A stretch of DNA of 64,000 bases from Citrus sinensis. Its lineage: Eukaryota; Streptophyta; Magnoliopsida; Sapindales; Rutaceae. Where the stretch lies: positions 24,496,501 to 24,560,500 of the forward strand of contig NC_068561.1 of the NCBI RefSeq assembly GCF_022201045.2, written 5' to 3'. The position numbers and the translations under genes were made by a program. Positions within the stretch are counted from its first letter, which is position 1, and the number at the start of each line of letters is the position of its first letter. Below are positions 54,901-64,000 of this stretch, piece after piece. The notes beneath the pieces were generated by a model that did not search any database, was not told the DNA's origin, and saw only the letters and a program-made list of their open reading frames with translations.

Positions 54901-56431
54901 AATATCTTTTGCTAACGCTGCCATGAACTGTTCCTCATTGTAGAGATATGCAAAACTCTTAAACTGAGAGCTGCATTAAACAAGTGCTAAATTAATTGAA
55001 AAGAAAAGGCTAACAGTTATATAACTATTACCAAAAAAAAATTCAAATTGCACCACTCATATTAAAGAAATGCAACCTGATTCCTTTACTACTTGTGGTT
55101 GACTGGATCTCAGGAATGACTAAAGTGGCATTTAGAAGACGAGCAACCACAACAACATCAGATATCTGAAACATTTAGGAAAAAAGTTATTACGTTGATT
55201 AAATTAGATGTATGGATGCAACTGAAAATATGCAATTGGGACAATATCCTTACAGAGTTCCTGATCTCATGGAAGCCGCCTTGTATTCTCACAAAGATAA
55301 ACCCATTTGCCCGATAACTGGGATCTGTTAGAGATATGCTTTCATTATGTGCTCATTAATGCTTAAACCATGAGTACAAAATATAGAGAATTGAAAATGC
55401 ATCTGAAACTGAAAATTTTCCCCTCTCATAACACTCCCCTTTCTTCTATCTTTCACTACAAGTAGATTGATAGAAGATCGAAAACTATAATCATCAACAT
55501 CAAATTCGAGAAAGATAGAAGTATATTAATAGGGGATACAGTAATAAACTTGAGTAAAAGCACAATATCTAAAACCATTTCGTATTTTGCAGGACAATTT
55601 ATCTTACAATAAGCTATTGACAAACTAAAAAACTATAATTTTCACGCTAAGCATATATAAGATCAACCACCTTTGAGCAGAAGTCTTTCAACAGCATAAA
55701 AACTATAAACAAGATGCGAAAAAGAGCTAACCAGCATAGTATCCTCTGGGACTCGCATCTGGATGTAAAGATTCAAGTCTCCTTACTGGACCCCATAATC
55801 TTCTATACAATGGACTCTGCTCAATAGATACATAGAAAAAACAATAAGGAGAAAGAAACATAGAAAACCAAAAATGGATCCGAAATAACATCTAGAAACC
55901 AAAACAAAAAGGAGAATCAGATTTTTTCCTCTCAGTAACCGAACTGGATCCAAATAAAGCCCAAAACATTCAACAATCAAGCAACACAATAGACACATGT
56001 CCATTCATGTAGCAACAAAAGAATCTGCCCGCAATTGGCACTCAGTTAACATAACCCAAAAATCAGAGGAAAATAAAACCTTTAACGCCGGTAGTGTAAA
56101 AAAATTTCAACTTGACATGATATAATCACCATGTAACCAAACAGACAAAATCATAGCAAAGCAAAAATAGAGAGAAGAATAAAACTGAGATCTTTGTGAT
56201 TTAGAAGCAGCTAAAATGGTACACATTGCTTACAGTTTTAGAGAACTCAGCATTTTCAAAAATGGGTCGCCAAGAAAAGATTGTGACTGATGATTGGTAC
56301 TCTGAAACGCCATCTTCAGTGAATCTTGCGAGAAAAATATGAACTAAAAGAGAAAAAGTAGATAGAATTAGTCCAATTAAGCCTACCCATTTCATTTTAG
56401 ACTTAAACATCATCTTCCCTTCTCCTTTCAT
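51910..56431 (-). CDS. Plant O-fucosyltransferase-family (GT106-type) protein
   Basis: Ten minus-strand exons, 56234-56431, 55732-55816, 55254-55324, 55077-55165, 54727-54970, 54153-54265, 53979-54069, 53740-53868, 52954-53498 and 51910-52372, give 675 aa in frame. Residues ~15-35 are a membrane anchor (VGLIGLILSTFSLLVHIFLA). The O-FucT-like domain follows: FVRIQGGFHEIRNSISDVVV (~100-119), ARLLNATLVIPEIQ, EYQRLRCRVAFHALRF, RPFIAFDPGMIRDALAYHGC, CPLMPEEVGILLRAYGYSWD, VSGGEVFGGQRTLIPLHAMF and VCVEADVFIPGFDRDGKGHP. The segment that is [14 protein letters not shown] in the RRT protein is AFDPGMIRDALAYHGC here, so it belongs to another branch. The C-terminal ~130 residues end in an acidic, Glu/Ser-rich tail. 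A Golgi glycosyltransferase role is inferred; the substrate is unknown. A second ATG seven codons downstream (MMFKSK) is possible. Confidence 0.92.
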
Positions 56432-59400
56432 TTCTCTTATTCACTCAATGAAATCTCTCCATGAACCAAATTAAACAAAGCTTCAGTTGAAGCAGGAGAA
56501 AAATGAACTTGAAAAGTCAAGGAAGTCAGTGAGCTTGAGACAATGAAATGTGCCACGTGTTTGAACTTGTTTTTGGATAATAACATCTAGTTACCTCATT
56601 TTCTTCAACATTTCCAAGACAAGCATAATATTTTTATTTGCACTAAATAGGTTGTTCATAAAAAAATGTATATGTTTAGTATAATTTATTCAATAATTAT
56701 AATTAGTTATTTAATTTCATAAATTTTTTAATTTTTAATTTTTTTATAAAAATTTTTGAGGAGTGTAAAAATTATTTTGTATCTACAAATAAATTTTTAA
56801 ATTTTAGATTTTTAGGAGTTAATGTTGAAATTTTTTTTAAATTGTCAAAATATTTTTTATTTATTTGATAATTTTATTTCATTCATTTCATAATATGGCT
56901 TTAAAAGACTTATCTATTGAAATAATTTTATTATTTCTAATAAAATCTCTCAAACTAATATCTTGATCAAATATAAGTAAAATTTACTATAAAAACATAT
57001 TTCACAAATGAGATATTTACTTTTAAAAAATAGAAAATGATTTTCTCACCAAACATCAAAATAGGGAGGATGTATACTGTATAAAATGTTATTTGGATAA
57101 AAGTTTAGGACCTATATGATATAAATGTATAACATATGTAATTACATAAGAATTGTAAAAGAGTAGGAATCCAAATGTTATTACCCCGTCTTGAAAATGC
57201 AAGCTAGACCAGACGGTGTTGAGTTGTAGCGATCAGACATGCTATTGTTTTGATATCTAGTTTAACAGAATGAATTAAAATTTCTCACTCACTAAGATGG
57301 CGCGTGGATTGTAAGAACCAATAAAATGGAAGAAATTTGGATTCTTCAAGTGGAGTGTCTTTTTTTTTAAATAAAAAATAAAAAAATAATGACTCCTTTT
57401 TTGTTCCAGTTGATCATGAAGTTAGGGCTTCTTGATTGGGTAAAGTTGACAACACACAGCAAATTGCTTAGAATTTTTTTTATCATTATTATTTTCCTGG
57501 GGATATATGTTATCTTATCCCCAATCATAATCTCGATTATAGGTTTACAACCCATATTTCTTATGCAAAATAATATCATATTGAAACTATTTCAAATCTT
57601 AATTTGGAACATTGTTATATTGTGTTATTCATTGCCGTCGTGATATATGTAAGCATGAGGTACAACAAATTTACTACCGATTACAAAAGAAATTTCAAAC
57701 TTTCATTCCTAGTGAGCACTCTCCTAACCAACGCTTCTTGATCCTTCAACTCCCAATGGCACCATCGTCCTAATGTGGAACCCCAAAATGGCCCCCAATT
57801 TTTAATTTACGAAGTTCTATATGAACAAAAGTTAAACAAATCAAAATTGGGGCAAACCACTTAAAAATAAGGATGATAATAGACACCACCCCGCTATAGG
57901 TTTATCATTATTAAATCCACACCGCAAAAAATATAAATTACCAAACCCACCCACAACGGATTTTTATTTTTTAAAGAATAAAAACTCATCTACTATGGGT
58001 TTGTACGGATTTTCTCATTTAAAATCATAAATTTAAAAAAATATTTTTAATAATTCATAAAAACTTAAATTATATAATCCAAATTATAATTTTATAACAA
58101 TGACCTAAAAATTCTACATACAATATTCAATTTTAGATTTTATCAATGTAAATAAGAAATTAAAATTTCAACATTGAAACAAATACATAAAATATTTCTA
58201 TTGTAAACAAATCATCATCACTAATATCAATGTCTTTCTCCACCTTTTAATCAATATACGAGTATTATCAATAATATTAATAAGTAAATTTTATACAACT
58301 ACCATTAACAATTAATTAAACAATAAAAACTCAATTTTATTTAGTAATCATTAGGTTCAAGTCATTAGAGCAAAACAAATAAAATCAATCAAATTAAAAT
58401 AAAATATCAATAATCTTAAACTTTAAAATTATAAAACTTCTACTTATTAAGAGTTTATTAGATATGGTACAATGAGATAAGTTAGGTTTAAAAATTATAA
58501 ACTTTAACTTATTTATTAGTAATATTTTGAATGTAATTTTATGATTGAAAATAAAAAAAAATATAAATAATCAAAATAAAAATTTGGCCATGCGGGTTGG
58601 CGAATAGCTACACTTGTGTTCGGTAGATTTTTTTTTTCTCAATATCATACCCACCCCCAACCTACAAGGGGTATAAGTTAAAAATACTAAATCTGCTGAC
58701 AATTCACAAAATTACTCGCAGTGGGTGGGGTTTTACAGGCGGATTTGATCGAAGAAATAAATGCCGATTGTTGCAAACTAGATGGACCTCTGCTTTTAAG
58801 TATAAACTACGTCTTTAAATTACAAAGAGCATCTCTTAAATTTGATCGAAAAAACAATGGCTTTGAGTATCGTCAAATAAAGTGTTATCCGACCTTCGAA
58901 AACCTTCATAAGACAAATTCAAGAAGATCATAATATTACATTCTTGTCAAATATCAATGTCACCGTAGCACTATATATCACGTGAAGGAGGTCATTTGTC
59001 GCATAAAACCATCAAACAAAGGACTAGCAACAGGTGCAACATGATCGGCCCTTTTATCATCTAAAATTATTGTCGTTTTTTAATTCGAGAAGAAATATTG
59101 TCATATGGGTAGACAAGAAAATGACTTATTTTGTACCCACATATGAAATTAAATGTGGGAGAAAAAGTACTTTTATAAAAAGGAATTAAACGTAGCATTA
59201 AATCTGGAAGGAGAAAGAGACAAGCAGTTGAAAATGGGCACTGTGTCAGAATTCAGAAAGTACCTTTTTTAAAAAAATAAATAAAATTGGATGGGGTTGC
59301 TTGTTGTTAATGAGATTTTATTTACCTGATTTGAAAATTAAAATAGTATGGAGCAGTTCAAAGAAATTTCACTGCCGTTGCGCCAGATTACTTGCTTGCA

Positions 59401-60545
59401 TGCAAATAAAAAGATCAACAAGAAAACAACAGAAGTTAATGATTAAATGATAAGTTAAATTACAAGTAATTCAAAAAAGTTTGAAAATTTTCAGCTTTCT
59501 TACTCATAATTCTATTGAAAATTTCGGAAAGTTACCTTGGGATATATGGAGGCTGTCTAATGAATAGTCTTATTTTTTATAATAAAAAAAATTTCTTTCA
59601 AATTAATAATGATAATTTAACTCGATCGATAAGTCAAGTAGGTTATTATTATTATTTGTTTAATTAGCATGAAGAGTGATTCTAAAGCTTATTTGAACTG
59701 AATAGAATTTTTTTTTATCATATATGGAACATAATGCCTGCTAATCCAATGGGCAATGTGGTTGGTTTTTTTTTTTTTTTTCATACAGGACTCAATATTT
59801 TTATTTTTTTTAATAATTATAAGTGGAAGTAGGATTCGTTCTTATTTTTACACATTTCTAAATTATATTCAATTGACCTAAAGCTTATGTTAAATTTACA
59901 TAATTTTTTTTTGCTTCTGTTAAAGACATTAAATCTCAAGTAAATTTACATAATTTTTATTTGCCATCAGAGAGTCTCAATAAACTTACGTACTAAATTA
60001 GGTAATATGAAGATATTTGTAATGTAATATTAAAATATAACAAGTTTCACAAATGTATTGATTTTTTTTATTTGATTAAAAGTCATTAACAGAAACATTT
60101 TGGGCCACTATACAGCCCTTTCTAGCCCAAAAAACCCTTGTAACCCAAAGCAGTATCCATAACTTCAATCTCCACAGCCCACATGATTTAACGGTCCAAA
60201 TTCCATCTTTTGGGCTATCAGTTACGTGATCGCAACAGTCCATAAATTTCCAATTTTTTTTTAATTGTTTATCCATTTGCAAATTCATCAAGTAATTAAT
60301 TTCCCCGCTATAAATCTTTCCCAAACTGACACCGCACCAAGTCCCGCCACGTGAATAGGTGTCCCCACAGGATGGGCCATCAAGTACGTGGCTGAATCTT
60401 CATGCAAATGGTGTCACTGCCGCCCAGTATTTTATTTGTAAATTATCCGTTTTGCCCCTCTCCGTTTCTACTGAAAAGGGGGTTTAGAATTATCTCCCAA
60501 AAGCGGGAGAGAGAGAGGAAAAAGAAGAAAGGAAAATAAATGAGA
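56432..60545. other. AT-rich intergenic region, no gene seen
   Basis: More than 4 kb without a recognisable gene. Short ORFs (57389-57643, 58721-58933, 60076-60324) have no family signature. ~57880-58740 has GC-poor DNA bounded by GTGGG/CCCAC-rich ends that could be an old transposon, without a clear target duplication. A tandem TTTACATAATTTTT motif occurs near 59897 and 59944. Confidence 0.45.
60348..60392 (+). promoter_or_regulatory. G-box and ABRE-like elements upstream of the PI4K-gamma gene
   Basis: CACGTG at 60348-60353 and ACGTGGC at 60386-60392 lie ~270-310 bp before the proposed leader-intron donor. Both are core binding sites for bZIP/bHLH factors, including abscisic-acid-response factors; regulation is inferred only. 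Confidence 0.45.
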
Positions 60546-60659
60546 TCGAATCACAGCCGTTGATCAAATTAGTCAGAGTGAATCTCGACTCTACATCTCA
60601 TCAACGGCGCTTACTCCCCGCTCGGCCCGCCTTCCGGTTCCTGATCTCATTATTCTCCA

Positions 60660-61570
60660 GTGAGTTCTCTTATTTCGCGCCTTTTCAGTGATCCTGTTAA
60701 CTTTACGTTTGTTTCCCGATGGAATTCGCAACATTTATCGCATTTCATAGTTTCAGTATTTGAAAAACCGTTATAACGGTTTTGATCCTATCTGATAATA
60801 TCATTTGGAGCGTAAATTTGTAAAAATCGTGCTTTTAGGTGTGTTTGCTGACACAACATGATTTATTTGAAGGTGAAAATCATGTTGAATGCCGTTTTGG
60901 TCTGCATTTTCGATGGTACTATGGATATATTTATAAAAAAACTGTTTTTTTTTTGTTTGATTAATTGTTTGAACTGGATAATCGGTTATTAATTATCTTT
61001 TTAATATTTTTTAAGAGCCGGGATAATTCTTTTTTAATGCCTGTCAGTTGCAATTAATTAATAAATCGTTTTAGTAAAAAATAGGTCGCTTATTACGGAA
61101 GTTGTTTTATTTAGGAGAAAAAGGGAACTTGGTTCTCTAATACGGGAATCTAGCCGTTCACAAAAGACGGCTTTCAAGTTGTCAAGATAAAGATTGCCAT
61201 AATGCCATATGCTTGCTGATATGAGTATTTATTTACTTGTTTGTCCACTTGTTTATTTAACTTCCAACGTTCCATGTGAATCCTTGTATTTTCGCTCACC
61301 AAAAGAGCAGCAGATTTTTGGAGGGTAAGTGTTGTTTGATCAACAGAAGCTTTTCTTGTCGCCCATTTCAAGTTAATGGGGGCACAAAATGTTTTTTTTG
61401 CCCTTCCTTTTTAATTGGGTGTCTGGCGATTCTTTTACCCATCAATTAGCCGGCATTTTCAGGTTGCTCCTCCGATGTAGCTGAATCGCTTAGTTTCTAC
61501 ACAAGAGAAATCTGTTTCAATGTGACAATCATGGAAGCAGATTGAAATTTACTATTATGACTGTTTACAG
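60660..61570 (+). other. Probable 5' UTR intron of the PI4K-gamma gene
   Basis: The donor CCA|GTGAGTTCTC at 60660 follows a purine/CT-rich leader; the T-rich ~900 bp segment ends with CTGTTTACAG at 61570, 122 bp before the start codon. Leader introns are common in this family. Not proven without a transcript. Confidence 0.5.
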
Positions 61571-61692
61571 CACAAACATTGCCCTCCAATCATTGCCAGC
61601 ATTTGAGTTTGGCGTCTGCTTGGGAGAAAAGCTCTCTGCTGTCGCTTTCTCTGCTGCTGGCTTTGAACTTTACAGTTTCTCCTTTTCCTTTC

Positions 61693-63612
61693 ATGTCTCA
61701 TAATTGGGACTGTCCTGTAAATACCCAGATGGCTGTTGCAGCGTTTAGAGGAGGTATTAATGGGGAGCATGGTGGGAGTAAGAGAATGGAAAGCCAACAC
61801 TCTGGAAAGAGGCGTGTGTTTGTTCAAACTGAGATGGGCTATGTTTTGGGCATGGAGTTAGATAGGAGTGACAATGCCCACACGGTGAAAAGGAAATTAC
61901 AACTTGCCCTTGATGTGCCAACTGAGGAGAGGTCACTGATTTATGGGGATACAGTGCTAAAGAATGATCTCAGTTATGTTAGACATGATTCTCCACTTCT
62001 TCTTACCCGGAACTGTATGCACAGAAGTTCTTCTACCCCATGCCTCTCACCCACTGGAAAGGATCTTCAGGAAAGAGATCTCAGTGGTCCAATTGAGATA
62101 TTGGGATACTCAAATCACTTTTCCACAGCAAAACAGCTGGTCAAGGAAATTGTTAAGGCAATGAAGAAGGGGATTGATCCAATTCCTGTCCATAGTGGGC
62201 TTGGAGGTGCATACTATTTCAGAAATTGTGCGGGTGAAAATGTTGCTATTGTGAAGCCAACAGATGAGGAGCCTTACGCCCCAAACAATCCAAAAGGTTT
62301 TGTTGGCAGTGCTCTTGGGCAGCCAGGCCTCAAACGTTCAGTTCGGGTTGGGGAGACAGGATTCAGAGAAGTAGCAGCTTACCTGCTTGACTATGATCAC
62401 TTTGCCAATGTGCCCTGCACTGCCCTTGTGAAGGTCACACACGAGATCTTCAACATCAATAATGGAGTGAATGGAAATAAGATCCGCAAGAGAAGGCAGG
62501 TCAGCAAGATTGCATCATTGCAGCAGTTCATCCCTCATGATTTTGACGCAAGTGACCATGGGACTTCAAGCTTTCCAGTTGCTGCTGTGCACAGTATTGG
62601 GATCCTAGATATTCGGATTTTGAATACAGATAGACATGCCGGAAATCTCTTGGTCAAGAAGTTTGAAGGAACCGGGAGCTTTGGTCAAGTGGAGCTTGTA
62701 CCCATCGATCATGGACTTTGCCTTCCTGAAAACTTGGAGGACCCATACTTTGAGTGGATTCATTGGCCACAGGCGTCAATTCCTTTTTCAGAGGATGAGC
62801 TTGAATATATTAATCAGCTTGACCCATTTGGGGATTCTGGAATGCTTAGATTGGAACTGCCCATGATCCGAGAGGCGTGCCTCAGGGTTTTGGTTATTTG
62901 CACCATTTTCCTCAAGGAGGCAGCAGCTTTTGGTTTATGCCTTGCAGATATAGGTGAGATGATGAGCAGGGAATTTCAAGGCCATGCAGAGGAGCCAAGT
63001 GAGCTTGAGTTTATTTGTATTGAGGCTAGGAGATTATTAGAGGAGAGTAAACCGCTCTTTGATCATGGAAAAACAGGAGATAATGAAGAATTTCAGTTTG
63101 AGATTGACTGTGAGGAACGGGAGTTTGATTTGACTTTGAATATGGAAGAGAAATTATCATCAAAATGTTTATCTTCCGGGTCAAAAGGTGTAAATGGTCA
63201 GAATTCACTTTACAGGCTGGAGGAGAGTGTGGAGGAGGAGGGAGAGAATGAAGGGAATGTGACTCCTTTATGTTTAGAGGATTCTGCTCCCCCTGTGTGG
63301 CACATGGGTCCATCTTTTTCAAAGCTGTCCGTGTCTTTAAAAAACATCACTATCGGTGAAAAGAGTTGGCGACATGAGGGAACAATGCAGAAAAATGGCT
63401 ATTTGGCTGGTACGTCATCTGGAAACATGAGTGTGCATGAGCACCTACCAGCAAGCACTAGTTTTGTGAAGCTGGCTGATATGAACGAAGAGGAGTGGGC
63501 TCAATACCTTGAGAAATTCCAGAAGTTGCTCTACCCAGCTTTTACTAATCATAAATCAGTGAGTGTAGGTCAGAGGCAGAAACAGAGGCTTGGAGCTTCA
63601 TGCCAGTTTTAA
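61693..63612 (+). CDS. PI4KG: Phosphatidylinositol 4-kinase gamma (ubiquitin-like domain kinase)
   Basis: One uninterrupted exon of 639 aa. The start MSHNWDCPVNTQMAVAAF is chosen because Arabidopsis gamma-type members begin in the same way; the open frame extends upstream only through a TTG. A ubiquitin-like domain covers ~35-110 (RRVFVQTEMGYVLGMELDRS, LIYGDTVLKND), followed by HRSSSTPCLSPTGKD. The PI3/4-kinase-like domain spans ~130-450: HSGLGGAYYFRN and VAIVKPTDEEP (ATP-binding Lys near 187), NTDRHAGNLLV (catalytic Asp near 312) and PIDHGLCLP (metal-binding DHG near 338). The C-terminus is Glu-rich and ends in EEEWAQYLEKFQKLLYPAF. Family members bind ubiquitin-pathway proteins and several act as Ser/Thr protein kinases with weak or no lipid kinase activity. 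All key residues are present. Confidence 0.95.
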   Translation: MSHNWDCPVNTQMAVAAFRGGINGEHGGSKRMESQHSGKRRVFVQTEMGYVLGMELDRSDNAHTVKRKLQLALDVPTEERSLIYGDTVLKNDLSYVRHDSPLLLTRNCMHRSSSTPCLSPTGKDLQERDLSGPIEILGYSNHFSTAKQLVKEIVKAMKKGIDPIPVHSGLGGAYYFRNCAGENVAIVKPTDEEPYAPNNPKGFVGSALGQPGLKRSVRVGETGFREVAAYLLDYDHFANVPCTALVKVTHEIFNINNGVNGNKIRKRRQVSKIASLQQFIPHDFDASDHGTSSFPVAAVHSIGILDIRILNTDRHAGNLLVKKFEGTGSFGQVELVPIDHGLCLPENLEDPYFEWIHWPQASIPFSEDELEYINQLDPFGDSGMLRLELPMIREACLRVLVICTIFLKEAAAFGLCLADIGEMMSREFQGHAEEPSELEFICIEARRLLEESKPLFDHGKTGDNEEFQFEIDCEEREFDLTLNMEEKLSSKCLSSGSKGVNGQNSLYRLEESVEEEGENEGNVTPLCLEDSAPPVWHMGPSFSKLSVSLKNITIGEKSWRHEGTMQKNGYLAGTSSGNMSVHEHLPASTSFVKLADMNEEEWAQYLEKFQKLLYPAFTNHKSVSVGQRQKQRLGASCQF

Positions 63613-63924
63613 GGAGTTAATATTACAGGTTATAGGAATCGGAACACTGAAATTTTATGTAGGGTCATGAAAGCCCCAGAAATGTAGGTGGCCCTATTCT
63701 ATGTAGCGGCTTAGTTGGTGATTTGGAGTTGCACTTGGATAAATGGCTACATTCAGATGATTATAGCTCCTACTTGTTGGCTGCTGATGGATGCACCGTG
63801 TTTTTATTTCCCTATGTTGCTTTCTTCCATTTCGCGATTTTCTGTTTTTCTAATAACTTTGGCTTGGATTTCTCTGATACCCTAGTCCAGTTGTGTTAAC
63901 TTCAATAGAAATGAGAGTGAGGGA

Positions 63925-63930
63925 AATAAA
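63925..63930 (+). terminator. Putative poly(A) signal of the PI4K-gamma gene
   Basis: AATAAA about 310 bp after the stop codon. Confidence 0.4.
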
Positions 63931-64000
63931 CTATGTGTACAATAATGTTATCTGCTTCAAAATGCAAACAGTCCTGGCTTGTATAAGTTTCTTTTGCAAA

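Noticed and set aside
57880..58740. Possible old hAT-like element bounded by CCCAC/GTGGG-rich ends
   Set aside because: I found no matching terminal inverted repeat and no 8 bp direct repeat.
61579..61692. Open frame upstream of the PI4K-gamma start
   Set aside because: It begins at TTG, lies next to the probable leader-intron acceptor, and the family start (MS.N.D.PV.TQMAV) fits 61693.

Overview
The window is nuclear DNA of a flowering plant, most likely a woody eudicot. Genes have GT-AG introns, intergenic DNA is very AT-rich, and the gene families are plant-specific: Ole e 1/extensin, BIG, rhamnogalacturonan rhamnosyltransferase, BIM-type bHLH and ubiquitin-like PI4K-gamma. I cannot name the species from sequence alone. 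A rosid such as Citrus is a guess.

Layout. 1-2.0 kb: an Ole e 1 domain protein with a long proline-rich tail. 3.0-4.1 kb: a broken serpin gene. 4.1-11.2 kb: a gene-poor repeat tract with two direct copies of a ~620 bp sequence, two copies of a 'GGTTATTTGAAC' repeat, and a 705 bp hAT-type element with a perfect 8 bp target duplication. 11.2-32.5 kb: the complete 14-exon BIG gene (UBR4 family, 5121 aa). Its introns carry a 290 bp solo LTR with a 5 bp target duplication and a short poly(A) retro-insert with a 17 bp duplication. 33.0-34.0 kb (minus): IMP3, an S4-domain protein of the U3 snoRNP, under a telo-box/site II promoter. 34.5-35.6 kb: a Pack-MULE-like element carrying the first exon of a thioredoxin-fold gene. 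40.8-43.0 kb: a GT106 rhamnosyltransferase of the RRT type. 44.3-45.6 kb: a second Pack-MULE-like element carrying broken pieces of a plant carboxylesterase gene. 46.5-49.5 kb (minus): a BIM2-like bHLH factor. 50.4-50.5 kb (minus): an unrecognised 58-codon ORF with a TATA box. 51.9-56.4 kb (minus): a second O-fucosyltransferase-fold protein. 61.7-63.6 kb: an intronless-CDS PI4K-gamma/UbDK-gamma kinase preceded by a probable leader intron.

The genes do not form an operon or an obvious pathway; they are single housekeeping and signalling genes. From memory, Arabidopsis has BIG next to an RRT gene on chromosome 3 (At3g02260/At3g02250), and RRT1, IMP3 and an Ole e 1 gene close together on chromosome 5 (At5g15740/15750/15780). 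This window would then carry the unsplit ancestral order.

The most interesting content is the mobile DNA. Two independent gene-capturing Mutator-like elements lie within 10 kb of each other, on either side of the RRT gene. Each has long terminal inverted repeats, a 9 or 10 bp target duplication and a recognisable fragment of a different host gene. I saw no CRISPR array, rRNA or convincing tRNA gene.
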